Source of the DNA: Paraburkholderia aromaticivorans | GTDB taxonomy: Bacteria; Pseudomonadota; Gammaproteobacteria; Burkholderiales; Burkholderiaceae | DNA length: 64,000 nucleotides | Assembly (NCBI RefSeq): GCF_002278075.1 | Contig: NZ_CP022989.1 | Span: forward strand, 2,046,001-2,110,000 | Reading direction: 5' to 3' | In this document: piece after piece, positions 19,174 through 27,494 of the stretch | How the letters are laid out: every line of letters starts with the position of its first letter | Position numbering within the stretch: the first letter of the stretch is position 1 | Notes under the pieces: generated by a model | Databases searched by the model: none | Told to the model about the DNA's origin: nothing | What the model saw: only the letters and a program-made list of their open reading frames with translations | Made by a program: the position numbers and the translations under genes

Positions 19174-19540
19174 ATCAATACGAAGCATCGGCAATGAGCG
19201 GCATAAAAATGACGCGGCGTGTCGCCATGCGCCAGCCGCCTATGGCGTCATTCCCGCTGAAGTTGTCCGAAGACTACCTCCGCACTGACAACGCTCAGAC
19301 GACGCCGGTGCGGACGCGCTGAAGTCAGAGCCGAAGTGTTGAGGGGCGATGAGCGATGCGAAGCATAGACTGACCGGGTGAGCATGACCGCACCTTCTGG
19401 CCACATTGTTCGGCTCGTAGCAATTCTGATTTCAAACTATCGGCATAGAAAAAAGATAGATCCCACCTAAACTCCATCCTGTCAGCGGCGCGCGTCTCCT
19501 CCGACTTGCGACGCTCTTAGAACCGGATTGGAGATTCATC
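19174..19540. other. Intergenic region, no gene seen
   Basis: Reading frames here are short and lack ribosome binding sites. The last 120 bases are AT-richer and probably carry the promoter of the next small exported-protein gene; I cannot place the -35 and -10 boxes with confidence. Confidence 0.5.
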
Positions 19541-19816
19541 ATGAGAAGCAAACTTCTTGCGGCGTTGCTCGTCGCAACCGTTAGCTCCATCGCTGCGCCT
19601 GCGTTTGCGAGCGGCTACGGGCCCGCGCCTTCTTATCGTGCGTCCGTCGGGGCGCCGGCATCGCAACGAGGCCAAAGCGCGCAAACGGTTGCAACGGAAC
19701 GCAACGAGGCGCTCGGCCTGGTCAATGATTCGTACGGCGGCGTGGTCGCGCAATCTTTCGCGTCCGGCAGCCGTCAACCCGACGCGTCGGTGGGTGACGT
19801 GTACTTGCGTCACTAA
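19541..19816 (+). CDS. Small exported protein, unknown function (91 aa)
   Basis: A 91-residue product starting MRSKLLAALL with a Sec signal peptide cleaved near AFA-SGYG (about residue 23) and a GGAG box ten bases upstream. The mature part is rich in Ser, Ala, Gly and Gln and contains SYGGVVAQSFASGSRQ. It resembles the many short periplasmic proteins of Burkholderia, but I do not recognise a specific family. Confidence 0.72.
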   Translation: MRSKLLAALLVATVSSIAAPAFASGYGPAPSYRASVGAPASQRGQSAQTVATERNEALGLVNDSYGGVVAQSFASGSRQPDASVGDVYLRH

Positions 19817-19860
19817 GTTTCAGGATTCTCTGCTGAACAAGGCTGTAGCGAGGTGTCGAA

Positions 19861-20256
19861 ATGCTGAAGATTGTTGAAGGTGCGGCTCTGTTGGGTGCGC
19901 TGATGCTTTACTTCGCGCCCGCCGTGATTGCGGACGCAAGAAACCGTGACTATGCGTTCGCGTTGACCATGGTGAACGTCCTGCTCGGATGGACGATTAT
20001 CGGTTGGTTCGCGGCGCTGATATGGGCTCGGCAACCGGTGAGCGACCGTCGTTTGAAGCACTTCGCCGCACGCGCGCAACGCGCCGTCGCACGAGTCACT
20101 ATCGACGCAATCGTTGCTCGTGCTGAATGTCGTGCTTCGTCAATCCCGGTATTCAATCCTCGCCTCGCACCGCTGGTCGCACGCATTGCGGCAAACTGTA
20201 CTCGCGGTCCACGGGACCCGCTTTCTTCGCACGGTAAACAGCAGTCGGTGCGTTGA
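19861..20256 (+). CDS. Superinfection immunity-like membrane protein
   Basis: A 131-residue protein with two membrane segments: LLGALMLYFAPAVIAD (about 8-23) and ALTMVNVLLGWTIIGWFAALIWA (about 34-56). The N...LLGWT.IGW...W signature in the second is that of the Imm_superinfect family, first described in phage T4 Imm, which blocks DNA injection by a second phage. Most chromosomal members have no tested role. The C-terminal 75 residues are basic and poorly conserved. It starts 44 bp after the exported-protein stop and may share its transcript. Confidence 0.75.
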   Translation: MLKIVEGAALLGALMLYFAPAVIADARNRDYAFALTMVNVLLGWTIIGWFAALIWARQPVSDRRLKHFAARAQRAVARVTIDAIVARAECRASSIPVFNPRLAPLVARIAANCTRGPRDPLSSHGKQQSVR

Positions 20257-20360
20257 TGTTCGAGCGTGTAGAGGGGCGATGACGGTAGCGGCCTCCACAC
20301 GCCTTTCCTTTCAGGTCGACGCACCGGTGAAAAAGGGGGATGCGTCGAGGCGAGCTTGCT

Positions 20361-21722
20361 TCACGACCCACCCTTGTAGGTTGCAACAACGCCAGCAAGG
20401 TCTCCCCAGTTCGGCGACGAGAGCAACTCCGGATGATCCTGTTGAACTTTCAGCGCGACGCTGCGAAACGCTTGAGCACATGCCGAGAGACCTGTTGGCG
20501 ACGCGGCAGGAGGCGGTGCAGGTGACTTCCGCGGTATGGGAACGTTGAGCCTGGGCGCGGCGCCCGGCGTTTTCACGTCAGACAGCGCGGAGCTGAGCTT
20601 CGCGAGTTGTGTGCGTGCACTGACCGGAGCGGAGTATGTGCCGCCGGCGTTGAATTTATCCGCGAGCAGTTGAAGTATCGACGTATGGTCCAGATCGCCG
20701 GAAAAAACGCCGCCAGGTGTGACATAGGGCGAAATCAGGAATGCGGGCACCCGCAGCCCGGTGGTTTGAAACTGGTAACCGGCGACATTGGTGGGAATCG
20801 CAAGGGGACTCACATGGTCGAAGAAGCCCCCGTGCTCGTCGTACGTGACAATCATCAGCGTCTCGTCCCACCGCTTCGACGCAGAAATCGTTTGATAGAT
20901 GTCGGCAAGGAACGCTTGTCCTGGTGCAACGCCAGTTGGCGAGTGATCGTCATTCGGTGCCAGGTGTGGCCCATCCGTATATTCCGGCTCGATGAAGATG
21001 ACTTGAGGCATGCTCAAGCCGTTCGTCCAGTCGGCCTTGAAGCGCGAATACCGCCTGAACCTCCCTCCGTTGCCATCGAGCGGCAAAGCGAGCGAAGTCA
21101 CTATTTCAGGTAGCCATTTGGGCATCAAGCTAAAGAACGGGAAGAAGCCTCCTGACTGATAGACACACCAACTTGCGCCATGTGCGGTCAGCCAGTCATA
21201 AACCAGCGACTGCTCAGGAAGAAAACCCGAAACATTGTCGCTAATCGCACTTTCTCCCGCCATTGCCATCAGGCGGTTTGCCTGGGTACCGGTGGGAAGC
21301 GGCGCGAACCAGCTATCGCAAACCGTGAAATTTTTGGCGAAGAAATCGTAAACGGGGAGCGCGTCGGCGGTGTAGTAGCCCATCACCATCGAAAGGTCGG
21401 CTGGCGGCGGGTGTCGCGTTGCGTAGCTCGCGACGAATCCACCCAGTTCCGGGCAGCCTCCGTTCGCACACGGTGTGTTTATTTGCGTGGCAATCGGCGC
21501 GCGGTCATGCGGCGGATCGGGGATGAGTTGGGTCGACGGCGAAAGAGCGTGGATGGCATATGTCTTGTCGTCGTAGAGGTTCGTGAAATTCTGTTGCCAG
21601 GCGGGGTCGGCCGAGAGTCCGTTGACGTCCTTCCCGTTGAGGCTCAGGTAGCCGAGAACATGGTCGAACGACCTGTTCTCCATCATGACAACGATGATGG
21701 TCTGGATGTTGTCCACTGACAT
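20361..21722 (-). CDS. Phosphoesterase family protein (phospholipase C / acid phosphatase type)
   Basis: A 453-residue alkaline-phosphatase-superfamily hydrolase. The N-terminal IIVVMMENRSFDHVLGYL holds metal ligands (E, N), and YDEHGGFFDHVSPL holds the later metal-binding Asp, Glu and His. These motifs define the phosphoesterase family that includes phospholipases C and the AcpA acid phosphatase. No signal peptide is seen at the chosen ATG, which is unusual for an enzyme normally exported. Further upstream frames do not supply one. The substrate is unknown. Confidence 0.88.
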   Translation of the reverse strand: MSVDNIQTIIVVMMENRSFDHVLGYLSLNGKDVNGLSADPAWQQNFTNLYDDKTYAIHALSPSTQLIPDPPHDRAPIATQINTPCANGGCPELGGFVASYATRHPPPADLSMVMGYYTADALPVYDFFAKNFTVCDSWFAPLPTGTQANRLMAMAGESAISDNVSGFLPEQSLVYDWLTAHGASWCVYQSGGFFPFFSLMPKWLPEIVTSLALPLDGNGGRFRRYSRFKADWTNGLSMPQVIFIEPEYTDGPHLAPNDDHSPTGVAPGQAFLADIYQTISASKRWDETLMIVTYDEHGGFFDHVSPLAIPTNVAGYQFQTTGLRVPAFLISPYVTPGGVFSGDLDHTSILQLLADKFNAGGTYSAPVSARTQLAKLSSALSDVKTPGAAPRLNVPIPRKSPAPPPAASPTGLSACAQAFRSVALKVQQDHPELLSSPNWGDLAGVVATYKGGS

Positions 21723-22293
21723 GCTGTCTCCGATAGTTCGGCATCACGGCGACGAAGTCGCCTACGTAAGCGCCGGCGCGAAGGAGGCCAAAGTAGCGCG
21801 GCACTGCGGACGTTCCACTCGAATCTGTTCCGTTTTTCCACGTCGTGCGGTTTGGACCGGGACCGGGAGAGTCGGCTGATCACGGCAGGGGCTCGCACTT
21901 TCGACGGGCGCTTGATGCAAAGTCTTGCTTCCCGGTAGACGTTAAGGCTAGTTCACGTTACATCACTGTTCAACTTCAGTTGCGGTTTAGCGTCACCGGA
22001 AGAGGGGTGATTTCCAATGACGCTCGTGGCTTTGCCGTCGATCCTCGTGGTCGAAATATTTTGATCGCTGCCTGGTCAACTTGCGGAACAAGCTTGGCGT
22101 CGGCGCGAGGTCGGGTGAAGGCATGCGATGCCATCTGGCTTTTCGGGGGCTTCGGTCTGCGCGGTGGTGATGACGGGGAGCGAATGGTTTCGTTTGCTAC
22201 GACTCATCCTCGACCTCCTATAACCACCGGTGCTCCCATTGGTTCGAGATGTCGCCTAAAATTTAAGCGTGGCCGTGACGTTTGGAGGCTGCC
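21723..22293. other. Intergenic region between divergent genes
   Basis: This 571-base gap separates the phosphoesterase gene from the 48-aa gene. A plus-strand frame (21845-22297) is open, but its composition does not look coding and it has no ribosome binding site. The gap should hold promoters for both flanking genes; none is clear enough to place. Confidence 0.45.
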
Positions 22294-22440
22294 ATGAGCG
22301 ACTCATTGTTGGCGACTTTGATAGGAACTATTTTGATTGTGTTTGGCACGGCGCTCTGGGTCACGTCCGAGAACGAGGCGCGCCTGTCCCGCTGGTTCCA
22401 GGAACATCACCTCCGGGACCTGATGCGCCACAAGCACTAA
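22294..22440 (+). CDS. Small single-span membrane protein (48 aa)
   Basis: Forty-eight residues starting MSDSLLATLI. Residues about 5-23 form one hydrophobic segment (LLATLIGTILIVFGTALWV), followed by a charged, His-rich tail ending in RHKH. The start has a near-perfect GGAGG box six bases upstream. A terminator follows at 22511-22532. The product is probably an inner-membrane microprotein with its tail in the cytoplasm; no family recognised. Confidence 0.7.
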   Translation: MSDSLLATLIGTILIVFGTALWVTSENEARLSRWFQEHHLRDLMRHKH

Positions 22441-22510
22441 TTTGCCCATCCGAGGACATTCGCGTGTTTGGTGGGTTCTTTCGCGGATTCTTTGGCGGGT
22501 AGAAACGAAA

Positions 22511-22532
22511 AACGGGCCTCTCGGCCCGTTTC
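22511..22532. terminator. Intrinsic terminator
   Basis: Perfect 9-bp stem AAACGGGCC/GGCCCGTTT with a 4-base loop. It lies between the 48-aa gene (plus) and tRNA-Ser (minus) and could end both transcripts. Confidence 0.82.
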
Positions 22533-22544
22533 CATTGATATCCT

Positions 22545-22634
22545 GGCGGAGGCGGTGAGATTCGAACTCACGGAAAGATTGCTCCTTCGCCGGTTTTCAA
22601 GACCGGTGCCTTAAACCACTCGGCCACACCTCCA
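22545..22634 (-). tRNA. tRNA-Ser (anticodon TGA)
   Basis: Ninety bases with encoded CCA (22545-22547). The acceptor stem GGAGGTG pairs with its 3' partner, a long variable arm typical of class II tRNAs is present, the anticodon loop is CTTGAAA and the T-arm contains GTTCGAATC. The anticodon TGA reads UCA and UCG codons. Confidence 0.96.
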
Positions 22635-22688
22635 AGCCCTAAATTGTAACCTGAAAAAACCTGACTGCGGCATGCAGTCGAACCGCAA

Positions 22689-23918
22689 TCACTTCGGATC
22701 TTTCAGAAACAGCTCTTGCAGATCGTTCAGGAACGCCTGGCCAAGCGGCGTCGGCGCAATTTTTTCGTGGTCTCGCGTGATCAGCTTGCGCCGTTCGGCT
22801 TCCTGCAAAGCCGGTTCGATCGACGTCATCGACATGCCCGTGCGCTCGATGAACCGATGCACCGGAAATCCCTCCACCAGCCTCAGCGCATTCAGCATGA
22901 ACTCGAACGGCAGATCGCGCGTGCCGACTTCATGCTCCTCCTGCACCGCATTGCCGGCCTTCGCCTGCTCGATGAACGTGGTGGGATGCTTGTAGCGCGC
23001 CTGGCGCAGCACGCGATTCGGGAACGACAGCTTGGTATGCGCGCCCGCACCGATACCGAGATAGTCGCCGAAACGCCAGTAGTTCAGATTATGCTTGCTC
23101 TGCCGATGCGGCTGCGCATACGCCGACACCTCATAACGCTCGTAACCCGCAGCCGATGTGCGTTCGTGAATCCAGTCCTGCATGTCGGCGGATGCATCGT
23201 CGTCAGGCAGGGCGGGCGGAAATTTCGCAAACAGCGTGTTCGGTTCGAGCGTCAGGTGGTAGAGCGACAGATGCGGCGGCGCGAACGACAAGGCCGTCTC
23301 GACATCGGCCTGGCATTCGGCGAGCGTCTGCCCCGGCAATGCGAACATCAGGTCGAGATTGAAGTTGTCGAAGGTGGTCGCAGCCACGTCGACGGCATGG
23401 CGCGCTTGCGCCGAATCGTGAATGCGGCCGAGCGCCTTCAGATGCGCTTCGTTGAAACTCTGAATGCCCACCGAGAGCCGGTTCACACCGCTTGCGCGAA
23501 ACTGCGCGAACTTGGCGGCTTCGAACGTGCCGGGGTTGGCTTCGAGCGTGATTTCCGCGTCGGCGTCGAGCGGCAGCAGCGCGCGCACGTCCGACAGCAG
23601 GCGATCGAGCCCGGCCGCCGAAAGCAGGCTGGGCGTGCCCCCGCCGATGAACACCGTATGCACCTGGCGCCCCCAGACGAGCGGCAACGCCATCTCGAGA
23701 TCGGCGCGCAAGGCGTCGAGATATTCGTTCTCCGGGAACGTGTCGCCTTTCCATTCGTGCGAGTTGAAATCGCAATACGGACACTTGCGCACGCACCACG
23801 GGAAATGCACATACAACGCCAAAGGCGGCAACGACGTCAGCCGGATGCTGCCCGGCGACGTGAAAGCCTTGATGACGCCGTTGCCGATATCGGCGGGCGC
23901 CGGTTTGATCGGAATCAC
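22689..23918 (-). CDS. hemW: HemW, radical SAM heme chaperone (HemN-like)
   Basis: A 409-residue radical SAM protein with the iron-sulfur motif C42-x3-C46-x2-C49 (WCVRKCPYC), the GGGTPSLL SAM-binding segment and a C-terminal HemN-like domain (about 320-400). Unlike true HemN coproporphyrinogen dehydrogenase it lacks the N-terminal extension, fitting HemW, which binds heme and delivers it to acceptor proteins. It starts within the rdgB stop (four-base overlap) and continues the rph-rdgB-hemW unit, an order common in betaproteobacteria. Confidence 0.93.
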   Translation of the reverse strand: MIPIKPAPADIGNGVIKAFTSPGSIRLTSLPPLALYVHFPWCVRKCPYCDFNSHEWKGDTFPENEYLDALRADLEMALPLVWGRQVHTVFIGGGTPSLLSAAGLDRLLSDVRALLPLDADAEITLEANPGTFEAAKFAQFRASGVNRLSVGIQSFNEAHLKALGRIHDSAQARHAVDVAATTFDNFNLDLMFALPGQTLAECQADVETALSFAPPHLSLYHLTLEPNTLFAKFPPALPDDDASADMQDWIHERTSAAGYERYEVSAYAQPHRQSKHNLNYWRFGDYLGIGAGAHTKLSFPNRVLRQARYKHPTTFIEQAKAGNAVQEEHEVGTRDLPFEFMLNALRLVEGFPVHRFIERTGMSMTSIEPALQEAERRKLITRDHEKIAPTPLGQAFLNDLQELFLKDPK

Positions 23919-24574
23919 GCTTCCTCCGTCAGGCGCGCGAGCAGTTGCCGCAACGCAATCGCGCGGTGGCTGCTGGCATTCTTCACCGCCGGTTCGAGTT
24001 CGGCGGCGCTCGCATTCAGCGATGGCAGGAAGAAGTACGGGTCGTAGCCGAAGCCATGCGCGCCGCGCGGCGCATCCAGTATTTCGCCATGCCAGCGGCC
24101 TTCCGCGATCAGCGGCTCGGGATCGTCCGCGTGACGCACCAGGGCCAGCACGCAGAAGTAATACGCGCGCCGGTCGGTTTCGCCCTGCAATGCCGTCATA
24201 AGGTGGGCGTTATTCGCCGCGTCGCTCTTTTCACCGCCGGCCAGTTGCGCGTAGCGGGCCGAATAGACGCCCGGTGCGCCACGCAGCGCGCGCACGCACA
24301 GGCCGGAGTCGTCGGCAAGCGCGGGCAGGCCGGTCAGCTTCGCCGCGTGCCGTGCCTTGGCGAGCGCGTTTTCGACGAACGTGGGATGCGGCTCTTCGGC
24401 TTCCGGCACGTTCAGCTCGCCCTGCGCAATCAGTTCGATGCCGGCGGCGCCGAGCAACGCCGCGAATTCGCGCAGCTTGCCCGCGTTGTTCGACGCCAGC
24501 ACGACTCGCTTCAACGGCGAAGCGGACGCGGCCACGCCGTCGTCCGGACTCGCCTGATTGGCCCTGTCATTCAC
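23915..24574 (-). CDS. rdgB: RdgB, dITP/XTP pyrophosphatase
   Basis: A 219-residue Ham1/RdgB family enzyme that hydrolyses non-canonical purine triphosphates (dITP, XTP) to monophosphates, keeping them out of DNA. The N-terminal [14 protein letters not shown] is the substrate-binding motif. Downstream are [23 protein letters not shown] with the metal-binding aspartates, [11 protein letters not shown], and the C-terminal [12 protein letters not shown] and SHRAIAL. It overlaps rph by eight bases and hemW by four, indicating a tightly packed transcription unit. Confidence 0.96.
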   Translation of the reverse strand: MNDRANQASPDDGVAASASPLKRVVLASNNAGKLREFAALLGAAGIELIAQGELNVPEAEEPHPTFVENALAKARHAAKLTGLPALADDSGLCVRALRGAPGVYSARYAQLAGGEKSDAANNAHLMTALQGETDRRAYYFCVLALVRHADDPEPLIAEGRWHGEILDAPRGAHGFGYDPYFFLPSLNASAAELEPAVKNASSHRAIALRQLLARLTEEA

Positions 24575-25307
24575 CCTTTTGCTCCAGCGCCGCCTTTTGC
24601 TTCGCGATCAGCGTATTGATGCCGTCACTTGCCAGATCCAGCAGCGCGGTCATTTCGTCGCGCGAGAAGGGCACGCCTTCGGCGGTGCCCTGAATTTCGA
24701 CGAAGCCGCCGGCGCCCGTCATCACCACGTTCATGTCGGTATCGCACTGCGAGTCTTCGTCGTAATCGAGGTCGAGCACCGGCAGTCCGTCGTAGACGCC
24801 CACCGAAATCGCGGCGACATAATCGGTGATCGGCGAGCTTTCGATGCGGCCCGTGGCCAGCAGTTTGGCCACCGCGTCATGCGCCGCCACGAACGCGCCG
24901 GTAATGCTGGCCGTGCGCGTGCCGCCGTCGGCCTGGATCACGTCGCAGTCGATATGCAGGGTGCGCGCGCCGAGTTTCTCGAGATCGAACACCGAGCGCA
25001 GCGCGCGGCCGATCAGGCGCTGGATTTCCTGGGTGCGGCCCGTCTGCTTGCCGCGTGCGGCCTCGCGGTCGCTGCGGGTGTGCGTGGCGCGCGGCAGCAT
25101 GCCGTATTCGGCCGTAAGCCACCCCTGGCCGCGGTCGCGCAGGAACGACGGCACGCTCTCGGCGATGCTCGCGGTGCAGATCACTTTCGTATCGCCGAAT
25201 TCGACCAGCACCGAGCCCTCCGCGTGCTTCGTGTAGTGGCGCGTGATGCGCACGTCGCGCAGCTGATGGGCCTGGCGGCCGCTGGGGCGTTGGGTGTTGT
25301 CGGTCAT
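24567..25307 (-). CDS. rph: Rph, ribonuclease PH
   Basis: A 246-residue phosphorolytic 3'-5' exoribonuclease that trims the 3' ends of tRNA precursors. Visible are [13 protein letters not shown] at the N-terminus, [34 protein letters not shown], the [14 protein letters not shown] segment and the phosphate-binding [17 protein letters not shown]. The full-length C-terminus is present (E. coli K-12 laboratory strains carry a frameshifted rph). The start at 25307 is where similarity begins. Confidence 0.97.
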   Translation of the reverse strand: MTDNTQRPSGRQAHQLRDVRITRHYTKHAEGSVLVEFGDTKVICTASIAESVPSFLRDRGQGWLTAEYGMLPRATHTRSDREAARGKQTGRTQEIQRLIGRALRSVFDLEKLGARTLHIDCDVIQADGGTRTASITGAFVAAHDAVAKLLATGRIESSPITDYVAAISVGVYDGLPVLDLDYDEDSQCDTDMNVVMTGAGGFVEIQGTAEGVPFSRDEMTALLDLASDGINTLIAKQKAALEQKGE

Positions 25308-25516
25308 GTTGGAATCGGTCAGGAAGAAAAGCGGGAGGGAAAGCGCGATTTTACAGCCGATCGGGCGAGGCGGCTGCCCGCGTGCGCCTTGGCTCTCCAC
25401 GGGGCTCATCGCCAAAAATGGGATAATGGCGTTTCCCCGCCCCGCGTCTCGTACACGCCGGGCGATTCGACTCTCCGGCCATCGTCGAACGCATGGCCAC
25501 AATCGCGAGAAATACG

Positions 25517-26440
25517 ATGATCTACAGCATGACTGGCTATGCGAGCGCCACGCGCGAACTCGTCCCGGCCTCGGGCACAGGCGGCGTGAGCGTATCGGTC
25601 GAACTGCGCACCGTGAACTCGCGCTTTCTCGACCTGAACTTCCGCATGCCGGAAGACGTGCGCGCGTGCGAACCCACGCTGCGCGAGATGTTGATGAACA
25701 AGCTGTCGCGCGGCAAGGTCGATATCCGTATCAATCTGCAGCGCAGCGATCAGTCCGCCAACGCGGGTTCGATCAATCGTGACGCGCTTGGGCAACTCGC
25801 GTTGCTGGAACGCACGGTGCTCTCGACGTTTCCGGAAGCAGGGCGTCTGCGCACCGGCGAAATTCTGCGCTGGCCCGGCATTCTGGCCGAGAGTGGCGTG
25901 GCGCCAGACGTGCTGCGCGACGCCGTGCTCGCCTGCGGCAAGCAGGCCATCACGGACCTGATCGACGTGCGCGCTCGCGAAGGCGCGCAACTGGCGACCA
26001 TGCTGCTCGCCAACGTCACCGAAATGGAAGCGATCGTCACGAAGATCACCCCGCTCGTGCCGGAGCTGATCGCCAAGCATCAGCAGAAGATTGTCGAACG
26101 CTTGCAGGAAGCGCTCGGCATCGCCGCGCCGGATACGGCGGCCACCATCGTCTCGCGCGAAGAAATCAACGAACGGATTCGCCAGGAAGTGACGATGTAC
26201 GGCATCCGTATCGACATCGCCGAAGAACTCTCGCGCCTCACCGCTCACCTGAACGAAACGCGTCACGTGATCCAGAAAGGCGGCAAGGTCGGCAAGCGCC
26301 TCGACTTCATGATGCAGGAGCTCAACCGCGAAGCGAACACGCTCGGTTCGAAGGCGGCCGCGAAGGAACTGGCGGATTCGTCGATGACGTTAAAGCTGCT
26401 CATCGAGCAGATGCGCGAGCAAGTACAGAATCTGGAATAA
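25517..26440 (+). CDS. YicC family endoribonuclease
   Basis: A 307-residue YicC-type protein starting [15 protein letters not shown], with the conserved [15 protein letters not shown] [12 protein letters not shown], the [14 protein letters not shown] segment, and the C-terminal DUF1732 region [21 protein letters not shown]. Family members act as hexameric endoribonucleases that degrade specific RNAs. Upstream codons to 25493 are open but not conserved. It is 209 bp from, and divergent to, rph and lies 18 bp upstream of gmk, so it probably leads the gmk-rpoZ-relA/spoT operon. Confidence 0.92.
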   Translation: MIYSMTGYASATRELVPASGTGGVSVSVELRTVNSRFLDLNFRMPEDVRACEPTLREMLMNKLSRGKVDIRINLQRSDQSANAGSINRDALGQLALLERTVLSTFPEAGRLRTGEILRWPGILAESGVAPDVLRDAVLACGKQAITDLIDVRAREGAQLATMLLANVTEMEAIVTKITPLVPELIAKHQQKIVERLQEALGIAAPDTAATIVSREEINERIRQEVTMYGIRIDIAEELSRLTAHLNETRHVIQKGGKVGKRLDFMMQELNREANTLGSKAAAKELADSSMTLKLLIEQMREQVQNLE

Positions 26441-26458
26441 GGCTGGAGCACGACAAAA

Positions 26459-27136
26459 ATGACCGACCACCACACGCGCGAAACGCCGCGCAATCCGTAC
26501 GCCGGTGCTTACCCTGGCAACCTGTTCATGGTCGTCGCGCCCTCGGGAGCGGGCAAGTCGACGCTGGTGAACGCGCTGCTCGCCGGCGACGACGCGATCC
26601 GTCTGTCGATTTCGTACACGACGCGCCCGCCGCGTCCGAAGGAGCAGGACGGCGAGCACTACCACTTCACCACCGTCGACGATTTCATGAAGCGTCACGA
26701 TGCCGGCGAGTTTCTGGAAAGCGCCGAAGTGCACGGCAACTACTACGGCACCTCGCGCGTGTGGATCGAAGACCAGATGAAAAGCGGCCATGACGTGCTG
26801 CTCGAAATCGACTGGCAGGGGGCGCAACAGGTGAAAAAGCAGTTTCACAACGCGGTCGAAATCTTCATCTTGCCGCCGTCGCTCGAAGCGCTCGAAGAGC
26901 GTTTGAAGAAGCGCGGCCAGGACGAGCCGAACGTGATCACGCGGCGGCTCCTCGCGGCCGGCAGCGAGATGGCGCACGCGGCGGAAGCGGAGTACGTGGT
27001 GATCAACGAGAACTTCGATCGCGCGCTGAGCGAGTTGCAATGCCTGGTGGCGGCGACGCGTTCGCGCTTCGCCTCGCAATACGCGCGCCACACGCAGCTT
27101 TTCGTGCAGCTCGGCATTCACCTGCCGCACGTGTGA
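26459..27136 (+). CDS. gmk: Gmk, guanylate kinase
   Basis: A 225-residue guanylate kinase that phosphorylates GMP to GDP. It shows the P-loop APSGAGKST (K33), the GMP-binding [43 protein letters not shown] and the lid [17 protein letters not shown]. The N-terminal 18 residues are an extra basic/polar extension relative to E. coli. Its position before rpoZ and the (p)ppGpp enzyme matches the conserved proteobacterial order and ties guanine nucleotide supply to stringent-response genes. Confidence 0.97.
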   Translation: MTDHHTRETPRNPYAGAYPGNLFMVVAPSGAGKSTLVNALLAGDDAIRLSISYTTRPPRPKEQDGEHYHFTTVDDFMKRHDAGEFLESAEVHGNYYGTSRVWIEDQMKSGHDVLLEIDWQGAQQVKKQFHNAVEIFILPPSLEALEERLKKRGQDEPNVITRRLLAAGSEMAHAAEAEYVVINENFDRALSELQCLVAATRSRFASQYARHTQLFVQLGIHLPHV

Positions 27137-27196
27137 GCGCGGCGGTGACGCCAGCACATAAGGTAGAATAAGCAACATACTGAGAAGGAACCCAAC

Positions 27197-27400
27197 ATGG
27201 CCCGCATTACCGTCGAAGACTGCCTCAAACAGATCCCGAACCGTTTCGAACTCGCGCTTGCCGCAACCTATCGCGCGCGTCAGCTCGCTCAAGGCCACAC
27301 GCCGAAGATCGAAAGCCGCGACAAGCCCACGGTCGTCGCGCTGCGCGAAATCGCGGCTGGCCAGGTCGGCGTCGAAATGCTGAAGAAGGTGCCTGTTTAA
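27197..27400 (+). CDS. rpoZ: RpoZ, RNA polymerase omega subunit
   Basis: A 67-residue omega subunit starting [24 protein letters not shown], with the conserved [10 protein letters not shown] and the [10 protein letters not shown] segment. Omega helps assemble the beta' subunit and forms part of a ppGpp site on RNA polymerase. It is shorter than the E. coli protein (91 residues), which is normal for betaproteobacteria. An AAGGA box precedes the ATG. Confidence 0.97.
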
Positions 27401-27494
27401 GGCGCAGTGTTCGGTTTTCGATTGCGCATTTGCCTCACCTGTAATTGATCAACGTGCAGACCGGCGTCCAACCCTAACCGCTACGGAGGCGAAC

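Noticed and set aside
22464..22502. Twelve-residue frame VFGGFFRGFFGG before the tRNA-Ser terminator, with a GAGGA box upstream
   Set aside because: Too short to separate from chance; noted only as a curiosity.
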